Assembly (NCBI GenBank): GCA_041686485.1
Contig: JAWLDT010000017.1
Location: 1-40,849 of the forward strand
Direction: 5' to 3'
DNA: 40,849 nt
DNA from: PUPG01 sp041686485
GTDB lineage: Bacteria > Bacteroidota > Bacteroidia > Bacteroidales > UBA7960
Position numbers and translations under genes: made by a program
Shown here: positions 33,296-40,829 of the stretch, one piece after another
How the letters are laid out: each line of letters opens with the position of its first letter
Numbering within the stretch: the first letter of the stretch is position 1
The notes under the pieces: model-generated
The model's database searches: none
The model's input: only the letters and a program-made list of their open reading frames with translations
Told to the model about the DNA's origin: nothing

Positions 33296-34678
33296 TCATT
33301 GTTCTACTTTCTCCAGTTCTACCGTAAAATGGCGCATGATCGGTTTTTCTTTTACAATGCGGTAGCCTGTGGTGATCTCATTGCGTCGTTCAAAGATATT
33401 TGACAGGCATGCAGCGATGAAGTCCATGTGGTTATTGGTATACACACGTCTGGGTATCGCCAGGCGAAGGAGCTCCAGTTGCGGGTACCGGTTCTCCCGT
33501 GTTTTAGGGTCGCGGTCGGCCAGCAGGGTGCCGATTTCCACACCGCGCACACCGCCTTCCAGGAAAAGTTCAATAGCCAGTGTTTGTGCCTGAAACTGCT
33601 CTTTGGGAAGGTGGGGCAGCATCTTTTTGGCATCTACAAAAACCGCGTGTCCGCCTGTTGGCGTCTGAAAGGGGATCCCATATTCTTTGAGCCGTTCACC
33701 AAGATACGCTACCTGGCCGATCCGTGACTCCAGGTAGTTAAATTCAGTGCCTTCCCGGAGACCCTGAGCCATGGCGGCCAGGTCTCTTCCTGCCAGTCCT
33801 CCATAAGTCAGGTAGCCTTCATACAAGATGCAGTACATGCTGATCTTGTCAAAAAGGTCTTTGTCGCGGCAGGCGAGAAAGCCCCCAATGTTTACGATCG
33901 CATCTTTCTTGCTGCTCATGGTGGCGCCATCAACATACGAGAACATCTTATGCACTATATCCCGGATTGACCAGTCTGCATATTGCTTTTCCCTGATCTT
34001 AATGAAATAGGCATTTTCAGCAAAACGGGCTGCGTCGAAAAATACCGGCACCCCATATTGCTTACATAACTCCGAAACTTCCCTGATGTTCTCCATGGAT
34101 ACCGGTTGTCCGCCTGAACTGTTACAGGTGACGGTGATGATACATAGCGGGATAGATTCCCTCGGATTAGATTTAAATACTTCTTCCAGCTTGTTTAGAT
34201 CAATATTTCCTTTAAAGGGGTGCTCCAGTGTTGTGTCGGCGGCCTCGTCGATGGTGCAATCAACAGCGGAGGCACGGCGAAACTCTATGTGGCCTTTGGT
34301 GGTGTCAAAGTGTGAATTTCCGGGTACCAGGTCTCCTTCTTTGATGAGGGCGGAGAATAGCAGGTTTTCTGCCGCACGTCCCTGGTGTGCCGGCACGAAA
34401 TGAGGCATGCCCAATAAATTGTTGATAACCTCTTTCAATTTAAAAAACGAGTTGGACCCGGCATAACTTTCATCACCGAGCATGATCTCCGACCACTGGT
34501 GATGGCTCATGGCGCCGGTTCCTGAGTCGGTAAGCAGATCAATAAATACCTGTTCACTTCGCAGGTTGAATAAGTTGTATTTTGCTTCCTTCATCCACCT
34601 TGATCGCTCATCCCGAGTGCTGCGACGCAAAGGTTCTACTACTTTAATTTTATATGGTTCGGCATATGGTAATTCCAT
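33296..34678 (-). CDS. tnaA: Tryptophanase
   Basis: PLP enzyme splitting L-tryptophan into indole, pyruvate and ammonia. From the ATG at 34678 it has 460 residues, normal for the family. Blocks include RIDLLTDSG-type FIDLLTDSGTGAMSHHQW, PAHQGRAAENLL, FFDAARFAENAYFIK, the PLP lysine in TMSSKKDAIV (Lys258), and RLAIPRRVYTNNHMDF. Tyrosine phenol-lyase is the close alternative. Here FDTTKGH (Asp125) matches E. coli TnaA FDTTQGH rather than FTTTRYH, and VRGVEIG lacks the Arg of VRSMERG that marks phenol-lyases, so tryptophanase is preferred. The frame is open to 34852, but the promoter lies there. Upstream are a candidate leader peptide and hairpins, pointing to tryptophan-responsive control. Indole could also serve as a signal. 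Confidence 0.92.
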   Translation of the reverse strand: MELPYAEPYKIKVVEPLRRSTRDERSRWMKEAKYNLFNLRSEQVFIDLLTDSGTGAMSHHQWSEIMLGDESYAGSNSFFKLKEVINNLLGMPHFVPAHQGRAAENLLFSALIKEGDLVPGNSHFDTTKGHIEFRRASAVDCTIDEAADTTLEHPFKGNIDLNKLEEVFKSNPRESIPLCIITVTCNSSGGQPVSMENIREVSELCKQYGVPVFFDAARFAENAYFIKIREKQYADWSIRDIVHKMFSYVDGATMSSKKDAIVNIGGFLACRDKDLFDKISMYCILYEGYLTYGGLAGRDLAAMAQGLREGTEFNYLESRIGQVAYLGERLKEYGIPFQTPTGGHAVFVDAKKMLPHLPKEQFQAQTLAIELFLEGGVRGVEIGTLLADRDPKTRENRYPQLELLRLAIPRRVYTNNHMDFIAACLSNIFERRNEITTGYRIVKEKPIMRHFTVELEKVEQ

Positions 34679-34723
34679 AACAAATGATAATAAATAATTT
34701 GGTAATTGATTTTTTTTTGACAG

Positions 34724-34784
34724 AAAAGAAAAAATCCCGGGCGGGAAACATGAGACAGGCATTAGCAGAAGTAGCCGTCCCGCC
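34724..34784 (-). promoter_or_regulatory. Candidate attenuator hairpins in the tnaA leader
   Basis: On the minus strand GGCGGGA (34784..34778, inside the leader ORF) can pair with TCCCGCC (34746..34740), enclosing 31 nt. The second arm can instead form a small hairpin TCCC-GCCC-GGGA (34746..34735) that runs directly into TTTTTTCTTTT. The two pairings exclude each other. This is the layout of an attenuator; which form ends transcription cannot be settled by eye. Confidence 0.5.
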
Positions 34785-34830
34785 GTTTTACGTTGCGGTA
34801 CAAATCTTTTATGGTCCAGATGCGATCCAT
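34762..34830 (-). CDS. Candidate tnaA leader peptide (TnaC-like)
   Basis: A 22-codon open frame (ATG at 34830, TAA at 34764..34762) lies between the tnaA promoter and the tnaA start, in a frame different from tnaA. It starts about 12 nt after the predicted transcription start. It begins MDRIWTIKDLYRN and ends GYFC. It holds one Trp (residue 5) and an Asp four residues later (residue 9): the same W-x3-D spacing as Trp12-Asp16 in E. coli TnaC, the arrest peptide that senses free tryptophan. The C-terminal Arg-Pro of TnaC is missing; the equivalent place, twelve residues after Trp, is Arg17. Codons 16-18 form one arm of a hairpin. Expression and arrest are unproven. Confidence 0.5.
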   Translation of the reverse strand: MDRIWTIKDLYRNVKRRDGYFC

Positions 34831-34849
34831 AACAATTACTTTGAACCAC

Positions 34850-34880
34850 CAAATATACATAAATGTCCCTGGATTTACAA
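34850..34880 (-). promoter_or_regulatory. Promoter of tnaA and its leader
   Basis: On the minus strand TTG (34880..34878) and TATATTTG (34857..34850) match the -33/-7 consensus with a 20-bp spacer. Transcription should start near 34843, giving a leader of about 165 nt before tnaA, long for this genome. Confidence 0.72.
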
Positions 34881-34939
34881 TGAAATTCAGCTTACGGATT
34901 CACTATCCATAAACGGCCAGAGCAAGCATGAAATTGTAT

Positions 34940-34947
34940 TATCTTTG
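34940..34947 (+). promoter_or_regulatory. -7 promoter element of the PlsC-like gene
   Basis: TATCTTTG (followed by C) is an exact TAnnTTTG match 32 bp before the ATG at 34980. It is divergent from the tnaA promoter, about 60 bp away. Confidence 0.55.
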
Positions 34948-34979
34948 CCGTCAGGAAGTTTTTGTTTATTCTGTTCTGC

Positions 34980-35555
34980 ATGAAGTGTGATGATATGGGC
35001 CAGATAGCACGTCTGATTTTAAAGCTTTTCGGTTGGAATATCTATTCCAGGGTGCCCCTGGATATTCCCAAAGCCGTTATTATCATGGCTCCGCATACCA
35101 GCAACCTCGACTTCATCATTGGCAGACTTGGCTTTTATGTTTACGGCATTAGCCCAAAGATCCTTATCAAAAAAGAGGCGTTTACCCCGCTCCTCGGACC
35201 GGTGCTCCGTTGGTTCGGTGGTGTTCCTGTGGATCGCAGGTATAGTCATCATACCTTAAAGAAGGTAACAGAGGAGTTTGAGAAAAGCGACAGCTTTTAT
35301 CTGTTAATTACCCCCGAGGGTACCCGCAAGCCCGTCGACAAGTGGAAAAAGGGGTTTTACTTTATTGCCGAGACAGCCAATGTTCCCATTTTTCTGGGTT
35401 TCCTCGATTATCGCAGGAAAGAAGGGGGGGTGGGGGACATCCTGTACCCTACCGGCGATTTTGATGCTGATTTTCAATATATACAGGATTTCTATCGTGA
35501 CAAACATGCCCGGCATCCTGAACGGTTTAACCTCTCACCGGAGGGACGTCGCTGA
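34980..35555 (+). CDS. PlsC-like 1-acylglycerol-3-phosphate acyltransferase family protein
   Basis: A 191-residue glycerolipid acyltransferase-type protein. The catalytic HX4D motif is APHTSNLDF (His39, Asp44). GGVPVDRR, ITPEGTRK and a hydrophobic stretch near VPIFLGFLDY are the other family blocks. There is a single short hydrophobic region at the N-terminus, so it is probably a peripheral or monotopic membrane protein. The acceptor may be lysophosphatidate or an amino-acid lipid such as those made by Bacteroidota; not decidable here. ATG codons at 34980 and 34995 are both possible. The frame is open to a TTG at 34962. It ends 3 bp from the end of the convergent meaB. Confidence 0.86.
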   Translation: MKCDDMGQIARLILKLFGWNIYSRVPLDIPKAVIIMAPHTSNLDFIIGRLGFYVYGISPKILIKKEAFTPLLGPVLRWFGGVPVDRRYSHHTLKKVTEEFEKSDSFYLLITPEGTRKPVDKWKKGFYFIAETANVPIFLGFLDYRRKEGGVGDILYPTGDFDADFQYIQDFYRDKHARHPERFNLSPEGRR

Positions 35556-35558
35556 TGC

Positions 35559-36671
35559 TTATTTTTTCTTGTTGTTGTAATAGATGTCCAGCAGGTAAGA
35601 GGCAGCCTGGAAGGAGGTCATTTTCTGTTCTTCAAGCCATTTATCCACCTCTTTTTGCTTTTTTTCGATGACAGGGTCGTTGTAGAAACTGGACTTCAGG
35701 GTTTCGTTGATGGTTTCATACAAACGGTGTTTTTGTTGCTCAATCCGTTTGGCCTGAAAATACCCCTTTTCTTTCATCAGCTTTTCGTGTTCCCGGATCA
35801 TCCCCCACACATCGTCGATGCCTGTATTTTTAATGGCAGAACAAATGGTTACTTTGGGTGTCCAGCCGGTGTGTGAAGGCGGGAAGAGATGCAACGCGTT
35901 TTCATATTGGGAACGTGCAGATCTGGCATTGTTGATATTGTCGCCGTCGGCTTTGTTGATGGCCATGCCGTCGCACATTTCGATGATGCCCCGCTTGATG
36001 CCCTGCAGCTCGTCGCCAGCTCCGGCCAGCATAAGCAGCAGGAAGAAGTCAACCATGGAATGAACAGCCACTTCTGACTGTCCCACGCCAACCGTTTCCA
36101 CAAACACAACATCGTATCCGGCTGCTTCACACAGGATAATGATTTCCCTGGTTTTCCTTGCGACTCCGCCCAGGGACCCCGCTGAGGGTGAAGGCCGGAC
36201 GAAGGCGTTTTCGTCCACAGATAGTTTTTCCATGCGTGTCTTGTCACCCAGGATGCTGCCTTTGGATACTTCACTGCTGGGATCAACCGCCAGTACAGCA
36301 ATACGATGGCCCTTGCCGGTCAAATGCTGTCCCAGGGTTTCGATAAATGTGCTTTTGCCTACACCAGGCACACCGGTAATTCCCACTCGTAGCGAGTTAC
36401 CCGAATAGGGTATGCACTGCTCGATCACCTGTTGTGCCAGGGCATAATCACTGGTCAGAGAACTTTCGATAAGGGTAATGGCCCTGCTAAGCAACATTCT
36501 GTCGCCATCCCGAATACCTTTTACATATTCCTCCGCTTTCAGGTTTTGTTTCTTCTTTAACCTGAAAGCTTTCGAGGCCGATGTGTTCATCGACGAAGGC
36601 TGGCTGATACCCTTCATAACCTTCAGGGCGGAAGACCTCTTGTTTTTATTGTTGTCGGATTGGTTACCCAT
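35559..36671 (-). CDS. meaB: Methylmalonyl-CoA mutase-associated GTPase MeaB
   Basis: MeaB is a P-loop GTPase chaperone that guards methylmalonyl-CoA mutase and helps load its adenosylcobalamin. The 370-residue protein has Walker A GITGVPGVGKST (about 97-108), LAVDPSSEVSKGSILGDKTR, FVETVGVGQSEVAV (switch/Walker B region), and INKADGD for guanine recognition. The C-terminal helical dimer arm includes QKHRLYETINETLKSSF. The mutase genes are not in the window. The N-terminal ~45 residues are Lys/Ser-rich and poorly conserved; ATG codons at 36617 and 36590 could be the true start, but the promoter at 36705..36698 allows 36671. Cobalamin dependence fits with queG nearby. Confidence 0.95.
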   Translation of the reverse strand: MGNQSDNNKNKRSSALKVMKGISQPSSMNTSASKAFRLKKKQNLKAEEYVKGIRDGDRMLLSRAITLIESSLTSDYALAQQVIEQCIPYSGNSLRVGITGVPGVGKSTFIETLGQHLTGKGHRIAVLAVDPSSEVSKGSILGDKTRMEKLSVDENAFVRPSPSAGSLGGVARKTREIIILCEAAGYDVVFVETVGVGQSEVAVHSMVDFFLLLMLAGAGDELQGIKRGIIEMCDGMAINKADGDNINNARSARSQYENALHLFPPSHTGWTPKVTICSAIKNTGIDDVWGMIREHEKLMKEKGYFQAKRIEQQKHRLYETINETLKSSFYNDPVIEKKQKEVDKWLEEQKMTSFQAASYLLDIYYNNKKK

Positions 36672-36697
36672 ATCTTTTTTGTCTCAGCGATACTGTA

Positions 36698-36705
36698 CAA
36701 AGGTA
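36698..36705 (-). promoter_or_regulatory. -7 promoter element of meaB
   Basis: On the minus strand TACCTTTG is an exact TAnnTTTG match 26 bp before the meaB ATG at 36671. Confidence 0.55.
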
Positions 36706-36940
36706 ATAAACCTCGCTTAAACCCGGATTGGTGATCAGGAAATCTATTGCAAGGCCAAAACCCTTTTTTACAGTAAAATAGTTGCGTTTGCCTCCTTCAT
36801 CATCACTTAGGCGTGAGTATCAAACAAAACCATTCTGTGCTGGCCATTGAATGCCTGTCACCCTGTTGGCAAGACAAATACGACGTAAACAAAAACAGGT
36901 TGTAATTGTTACTATTATGATCATTTAAAAAGAGGTAGCT

Positions 36941-37177
36941 ATGTGGAAAGAACATAACGATCAACTTATTCGAAATCTGGAATTCAAAGATTTTTCAGAG
37001 GCCTTTGCCTTTATGACCCGGGTGGCTATGCTGGCCGAGCAGCATGGACATCATCCCGACTGGTCAAATTCCTACAATAAGCTTGAGATACGTTTAACAA
37101 GCCATGATGCCGGGGGCAAGGTGACCGAGAAGGATCATGCCATGGCCAATGCCATCGATAAGTTGTTACAGGAATGA
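36941..37177 (+). CDS. Pterin-4a-carbinolamine dehydratase family protein
   Basis: A 78-residue protein of the PCD/DCoH family, which regenerates the pterin cofactor of aromatic amino acid hydroxylases. The active-site segment EQHGHHPDWSNSYNKLEIRL and the following LTSHDAGGKVTEKDHAMA match the family. It is short at the N-terminus compared with 95-110 residue members. The start has an AAGAGG purine run 5 bp upstream, unusual for this phylum. No aromatic hydroxylase is in the window. The 230 bp between this gene and the meaB promoter contain no feature I can name. Confidence 0.88.
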   Translation: MWKEHNDQLIRNLEFKDFSEAFAFMTRVAMLAEQHGHHPDWSNSYNKLEIRLTSHDAGGKVTEKDHAMANAIDKLLQE

Positions 37178-37211
37178 GTTTCCGGGTTTTTGATATCTTC
37201 TGCCGGCATTT

Positions 37212-37299
37212 TTCCGGTGGCATTCTTAAGTAATTCCGGTGGTAATCTCAGGAAATCCTGGTGGCAACCTTAGGTAATTCCGGTGGCAATCTTAGGTAG
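37212..37299. repeat. Four tandem copies of a 22-bp repeat
   Basis: Units start at 37212, 37234, 37256 and 37278, each exactly 22 bp. The shared core is TTCCGGTGGCAATCTTAGG; copies differ at a few positions each. It lies between the pterin dehydratase gene and the convergent end of nadC, downstream of both, so a promoter role is unlikely. The copies adjoin without spacers, so it is not a CRISPR array. Confidence 0.85.
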
Positions 37300-37342
37300 T
37301 ATTACAAATGTTGCCAGCCACAGACAGGCGGTTTCTCAAGGT

Positions 37343-38215
37343 TCATGACCTTTTCATTTCCGGGCACTTCAGGCTGATATCCAGGGCTTTCACGCTGTGC
37401 GTGAGGGCTCCAAGCGATATCATGTCAACGCCCGTACCAGCTACAGTACGCAGGTCTTTATGGTCCATGTTTCCGGAAGCTTCTGTCAGGGCCCTTCCCT
37501 GGATCATATCCACAGCTTCTTTCATCGTATTCGTATCCATATTATCGAGCATGATGATGTCGGCACCGGCTTTCAGGGCTTCTTCAACTTGTTCGATGGT
37601 TTCTGTTTCCACTTCTGTCTTCAGGGTTTTGGGCGCATTTTTCCTGGCAGCCGCCACTGCCTGTGTGATACTTCCTGCCGCCCGGATATGGTTGTCCTTG
37701 ATGAGGATCCCATCGGCCAGGTTCATGCGGTGATTGCTGCCACCGCCTGTCGTAACGGCATATTTTTCCAGCAACCTGAGCCCGGGCGTGGTTTTGCGGG
37801 TATCCACAATGGTTGCATGCGTGTCTTTGATCTCATATGCCAGGGAGGCTGTCTTTGTCGCAATGCCCGACAGTCGCTGCAGAAAGTTCAGGGCCAGCCG
37901 TTCACCGGTGAGAACACCCCGGGCCGGACCCTTTATGGTGGCAATGATCGCGCCATCTTCAATTGTATCGCCATCCTTACAGACAGGTTCGAAGCAAATA
38001 GCCGGGTCCAGCGCAGCAAATACACGCTCTGCTATATGCAGCCCGCACACAACTCCCGTTTCCTTTGCCATGAAGCGGCCTTCAATATGTGTGTCTGGCG
38101 GAACGACGCTGTTGGTGGTGATATCACCGCTGCCAATGTCTTCTGCCAGGGCATTGGCTATGATCCGGTCAAGGTTATGAATATAATGCATAGGGTCTGG
38201 TTTAGCTGTTGACAT
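37343..38215 (-). CDS. nadC: Nicotinate-nucleotide pyrophosphorylase (quinolinate phosphoribosyltransferase)
   Basis: NadC makes nicotinate mononucleotide from quinolinate and PRPP, the third step of de novo NAD synthesis. From the ATG at 38215 it has 290 residues. Family blocks are ALAEDIGSGDITT, GERLALNFLQRLSGIAT, DTRKTTPGLR, VTTGGGSNHRMNLADGILIKDNH, TEVETETIEQ, IIMLDNM and EASGNMD. The frame is open to 38257, but the ATG at 38215 follows the nadB stop by one base, fitting tight coupling in a nadA-nadB-nadC operon. Confidence 0.97.
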   Translation of the reverse strand: MSTAKPDPMHYIHNLDRIIANALAEDIGSGDITTNSVVPPDTHIEGRFMAKETGVVCGLHIAERVFAALDPAICFEPVCKDGDTIEDGAIIATIKGPARGVLTGERLALNFLQRLSGIATKTASLAYEIKDTHATIVDTRKTTPGLRLLEKYAVTTGGGSNHRMNLADGILIKDNHIRAAGSITQAVAAARKNAPKTLKTEVETETIEQVEEALKAGADIIMLDNMDTNTMKEAVDMIQGRALTEASGNMDHKDLRTVAGTGVDMISLGALTHSVKALDISLKCPEMKRS

Positions 38216-38216
38216 T

Positions 38217-39770
38217 CTACTGATCTGTTTCGCTGACATCATCCCGGTAATGGGCACCCATGTTTTCGGTGTTCTTCAGGGCGGCTGCCAGCACTTCCCG
38301 GGAAACAATTGCCATATTATATACTTCTGTCTGGTCCGATGCGTTGAACGTTACCTTATCCAACTGATGGATGATCTCTTCTGTTTGTTGAAGGGCATAT
38401 CGTAGTCCTTTTTCATTTCTTACAATGCCGCCATGGTTTTGCATGAGTTCTTTGATCTGCTTTTGCATAGCGGCTGTGTCTCCTGGCTTTTGTGTTGTGT
38501 TTGTAACCGGGATATCCGGGATTGGTAATGGCTTGCCGGGGTTTTTATTGATTTGGTTGGCGCATTGCCGGCTGAACACCAAACATTCGAGCAAACTGTT
38601 GCTGGCCAGGCGGTTGGCACCGTGAACACCTGTACAAGCTGCTTCACCACTGGCAAACAGCCCTTCAATATTGCTTTCTGCGAGTTCATTGGTGTGAATA
38701 CCTCCCATGAAATAGTGTTGCACCGGTGCAACGGGGATCAGATCGTGCGCCATATCAATACCGTGCTCCTGACATTTTTTATAGATGGTAGGAAAGCGTT
38801 TTGAAAGAAATTCGCTGCTGTGGTCGGTTGTATCCAGAAAAACGTGGTCTTGCCGGCTGTTATTAATTTCCCGGAATATTTCCCTGGCTACCACATCACG
38901 GGGCGCCAGGTCCTTCATCGGGTGACGGTCGTGCATGAATGCCTCACCGTCCTGATTCCGCAGGATACCACCTTCCCCTCTTACCGCTTCCGAGATAAGA
39001 AAAGCGGACTGTTTGGTTTGGGGGTCATAAAATGCGGTAGGATGGAATTGTACAAACTCCATATGGGCACATTTCACACCTGCCCGTATGGCAGCCGCTA
39101 TACCATCCCCGGTAATGCCTTCCTGGTTCGTCGTATGCAGGTAAACCTGTCCAATACCACCGGTTGCGATTAATAGTCTTGGCGCAGCCAGTACCTGATA
39201 CCCTTCATGGCTGTGTGTGACAACGCCGCTTACCCGTTGCTCTTCATGAAGCAGGATGTCGGTAAGGTATTGTTGTTCCAGGATATCTACATTGGGCAGA
39301 TGCATCACCTTGTCGGCCAGGGTGTCGATGATATGCTCGCCTGTAGCATCACCACCACAATGTAAAACGCGCTTTTTGGTATGTCCGCCTTCAGTCGTGA
39401 TATACCAGTTACCTTGTTCATCAGTGTCAAAGATGATGCCGTAATCTACCAGCGCATTGATCTCCTCCGGCCCTTTTTCGATCATAAACCTTGCCCGGCG
39501 CTCATTGGTCACTTCGCCCCCTGCTTTCAGGGTGTCTTTCAGGTGTTGCTCGAAAGTGTCTTCATTATGCGAAACAACGGCTGCAATACCCCCTTGTGCA
39601 AGGGAAGAGTTGCAGGTTCGTAACCGGTCTTTTACCAGAACAGCACAGGAAAGCTTCGGGTCCAGCAACAATGCGGTATATAATCCCGCCAGCCCGGCGC
39701 CGGCAATTACAACATCGTAGTGTTTTGCCGGCATGGACTGTGGACTCTTATTGAATATATATCGTTTCAT
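38217..39770 (-). CDS. nadB: L-aspartate oxidase
   Basis: NadB oxidises L-aspartate to iminoaspartate using FAD, feeding quinolinate synthase. The 517-residue protein begins with a Rossmann FAD site (DVVIAGAGLAGLYTALLL). CNSSLAQGGIAAV, HCGGDATGEHI, MEFVQFHPTAFY, ISEAVRGEGGIL, LAPRDVVAREI and the C-terminal FAD block SGEAACTGVHGANRLASNSL follow. All are typical of NadB rather than succinate dehydrogenase. ATG codons at 39770 and 39734 are both possible starts. It is the middle gene of the operon, 150 bp after nadA; that gap shows no clear promoter or terminator. Confidence 0.97.
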   Translation of the reverse strand: MKRYIFNKSPQSMPAKHYDVVIAGAGLAGLYTALLLDPKLSCAVLVKDRLRTCNSSLAQGGIAAVVSHNEDTFEQHLKDTLKAGGEVTNERRARFMIEKGPEEINALVDYGIIFDTDEQGNWYITTEGGHTKKRVLHCGGDATGEHIIDTLADKVMHLPNVDILEQQYLTDILLHEEQRVSGVVTHSHEGYQVLAAPRLLIATGGIGQVYLHTTNQEGITGDGIAAAIRAGVKCAHMEFVQFHPTAFYDPQTKQSAFLISEAVRGEGGILRNQDGEAFMHDRHPMKDLAPRDVVAREIFREINNSRQDHVFLDTTDHSSEFLSKRFPTIYKKCQEHGIDMAHDLIPVAPVQHYFMGGIHTNELAESNIEGLFASGEAACTGVHGANRLASNSLLECLVFSRQCANQINKNPGKPLPIPDIPVTNTTQKPGDTAAMQKQIKELMQNHGGIVRNEKGLRYALQQTEEIIHQLDKVTFNASDQTEVYNMAIVSREVLAAALKNTENMGAHYRDDVSETDQ

Positions 39771-39920
39771 AATGGAAAAAACTTGTTTGGATGGCCCGGG
39801 GCTTTTTACCAGGGTACGTTGTCATCACATGCTCGTTTGTAATTATAGCCATCCTGGAAATAAAACGCCATTGAATGACCAATGAGTTAGCCTTGCCGGG
39901 AAAGACCCAAACCGGACATG

Positions 39921-40829
39921 TTACGGGTTGAGCATGCGCATCAACGGTTTTCTGGCCCTGTCCATCAGGACGTCATCTATCTCCACCTCATGCTTGCCGG
40001 TTTCAAGGCTTTGCAGAAGGTGTTGAAGGTTTGTTTTTTTCATGTTGTAGCAACTGAAATGATCGGTGAGCATATAGAAGGTCTTGTCAGGATATTGTTT
40101 TTGCAGCGGGTGAAGAATCCCTTCTTCGGTTCCAATGATGAAAGATTGATGGTCACTCTCTCCTGCATGCTTGATGATTTGCGAAGTGCTGCCGATAAAG
40201 TCAGCGGCTTCCCGGACCTCAGGCCGGCACTCAGGGTGTACAAGCAGCGTGGCGTCAGGGTGGTTATCCCGGGCCAGCTTCACATCAATCGCCATCACCT
40301 CTTCATGTGGCGGGCAATAGCCGTCGAACAGAATAAACTCTTTTTCCGGTATGTGGTAAGCAGCATAGGCCCCCAGGTTCTTGTCAGGCATAAAGATGAT
40401 CTGTTTGTTGGGTAGTGTACGAATGACATTCACAGCATTGGCCGATGTACAGCACAGATCGCTTTCAGCCTTTACCTCTGTGGTTGAATTCACATAGGAT
40501 ACCAGCGCAGCCTCCGGGTATTGCTGCTTTAGGTGACGTGCTTCTTCTGCGGTAGCCATGTCGGCCATCGGGCATCCGGCATCCTTTACCGGAAGAAGTA
40601 CCTTTTTCTGCGGACTGAGTATCTTGGCACTCTCCGCCATAAAGTCAACCCCGCAAAATACGATCACATCGGCGGGTACCTCCGTGGCAAGTCTGCTTAA
40701 TGCAAAAGAATCTCCAACGTGGTCAGCAATATCCTGTATTTCGGGTATTTGATAGTAGTGGGCCAGGATGGTTGCATTGCTTGCTTTCCTGGCAGCATCA
40801 ATTTTTTTGATGATATCGTTATCCGGCAT
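39921..40829 (-). CDS. nadA: Quinolinate synthase
   Basis: NadA condenses iminoaspartate with dihydroxyacetone phosphate to quinolinate using a 4Fe-4S cluster. The 302-residue protein keeps the three cluster cysteines in their usual contexts: Cys127 (DLCCTSANA), Cys201 (LVHPECRPEV) and Cys260 (HFSCYNMKKT). The substrate-site ILAHYYQIPEIQD, FCGVDFMAESAKIL and PDKNLG are also present. It is the first gene of the nadA-nadB-nadC set. Only 20 bp upstream remain in the window, so its promoter cannot be seen. Confidence 0.97.
   Translation of the reverse strand: MPDNDIIKKIDAARKASNATILAHYYQIPEIQDIADHVGDSFALSRLATEVPADVIVFCGVDFMAESAKILSPQKKVLLPVKDAGCPMADMATAEEARHLKQQYPEAALVSYVNSTTEVKAESDLCCTSANAVNVIRTLPNKQIIFMPDKNLGAYAAYHIPEKEFILFDGYCPPHEEVMAIDVKLARDNHPDATLLVHPECRPEVREAADFIGSTSQIIKHAGESDHQSFIIGTEEGILHPLQKQYPDKTFYMLTDHFSCYNMKKTNLQHLLQSLETGKHEVEIDDVLMDRARKPLMRMLNP

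Noticed and set aside
33296..34678. Tyrosine phenol-lyase instead of tryptophanase
   Set aside because: The Arg that marks phenol-lyases in the VRSMERG motif is absent (VRGVEIG here), and FDTTKGH matches tryptophanase.
34684..34983. A 99-codon plus-strand ORF upstream of the PlsC-like gene
   Set aside because: It runs antisense through the tnaA leader, promoter and candidate leader peptide, and has no recognisable protein features.
37212..37299. CRISPR array
   Set aside because: The 22-bp units adjoin directly with no unique spacers, and no cas genes are nearby.
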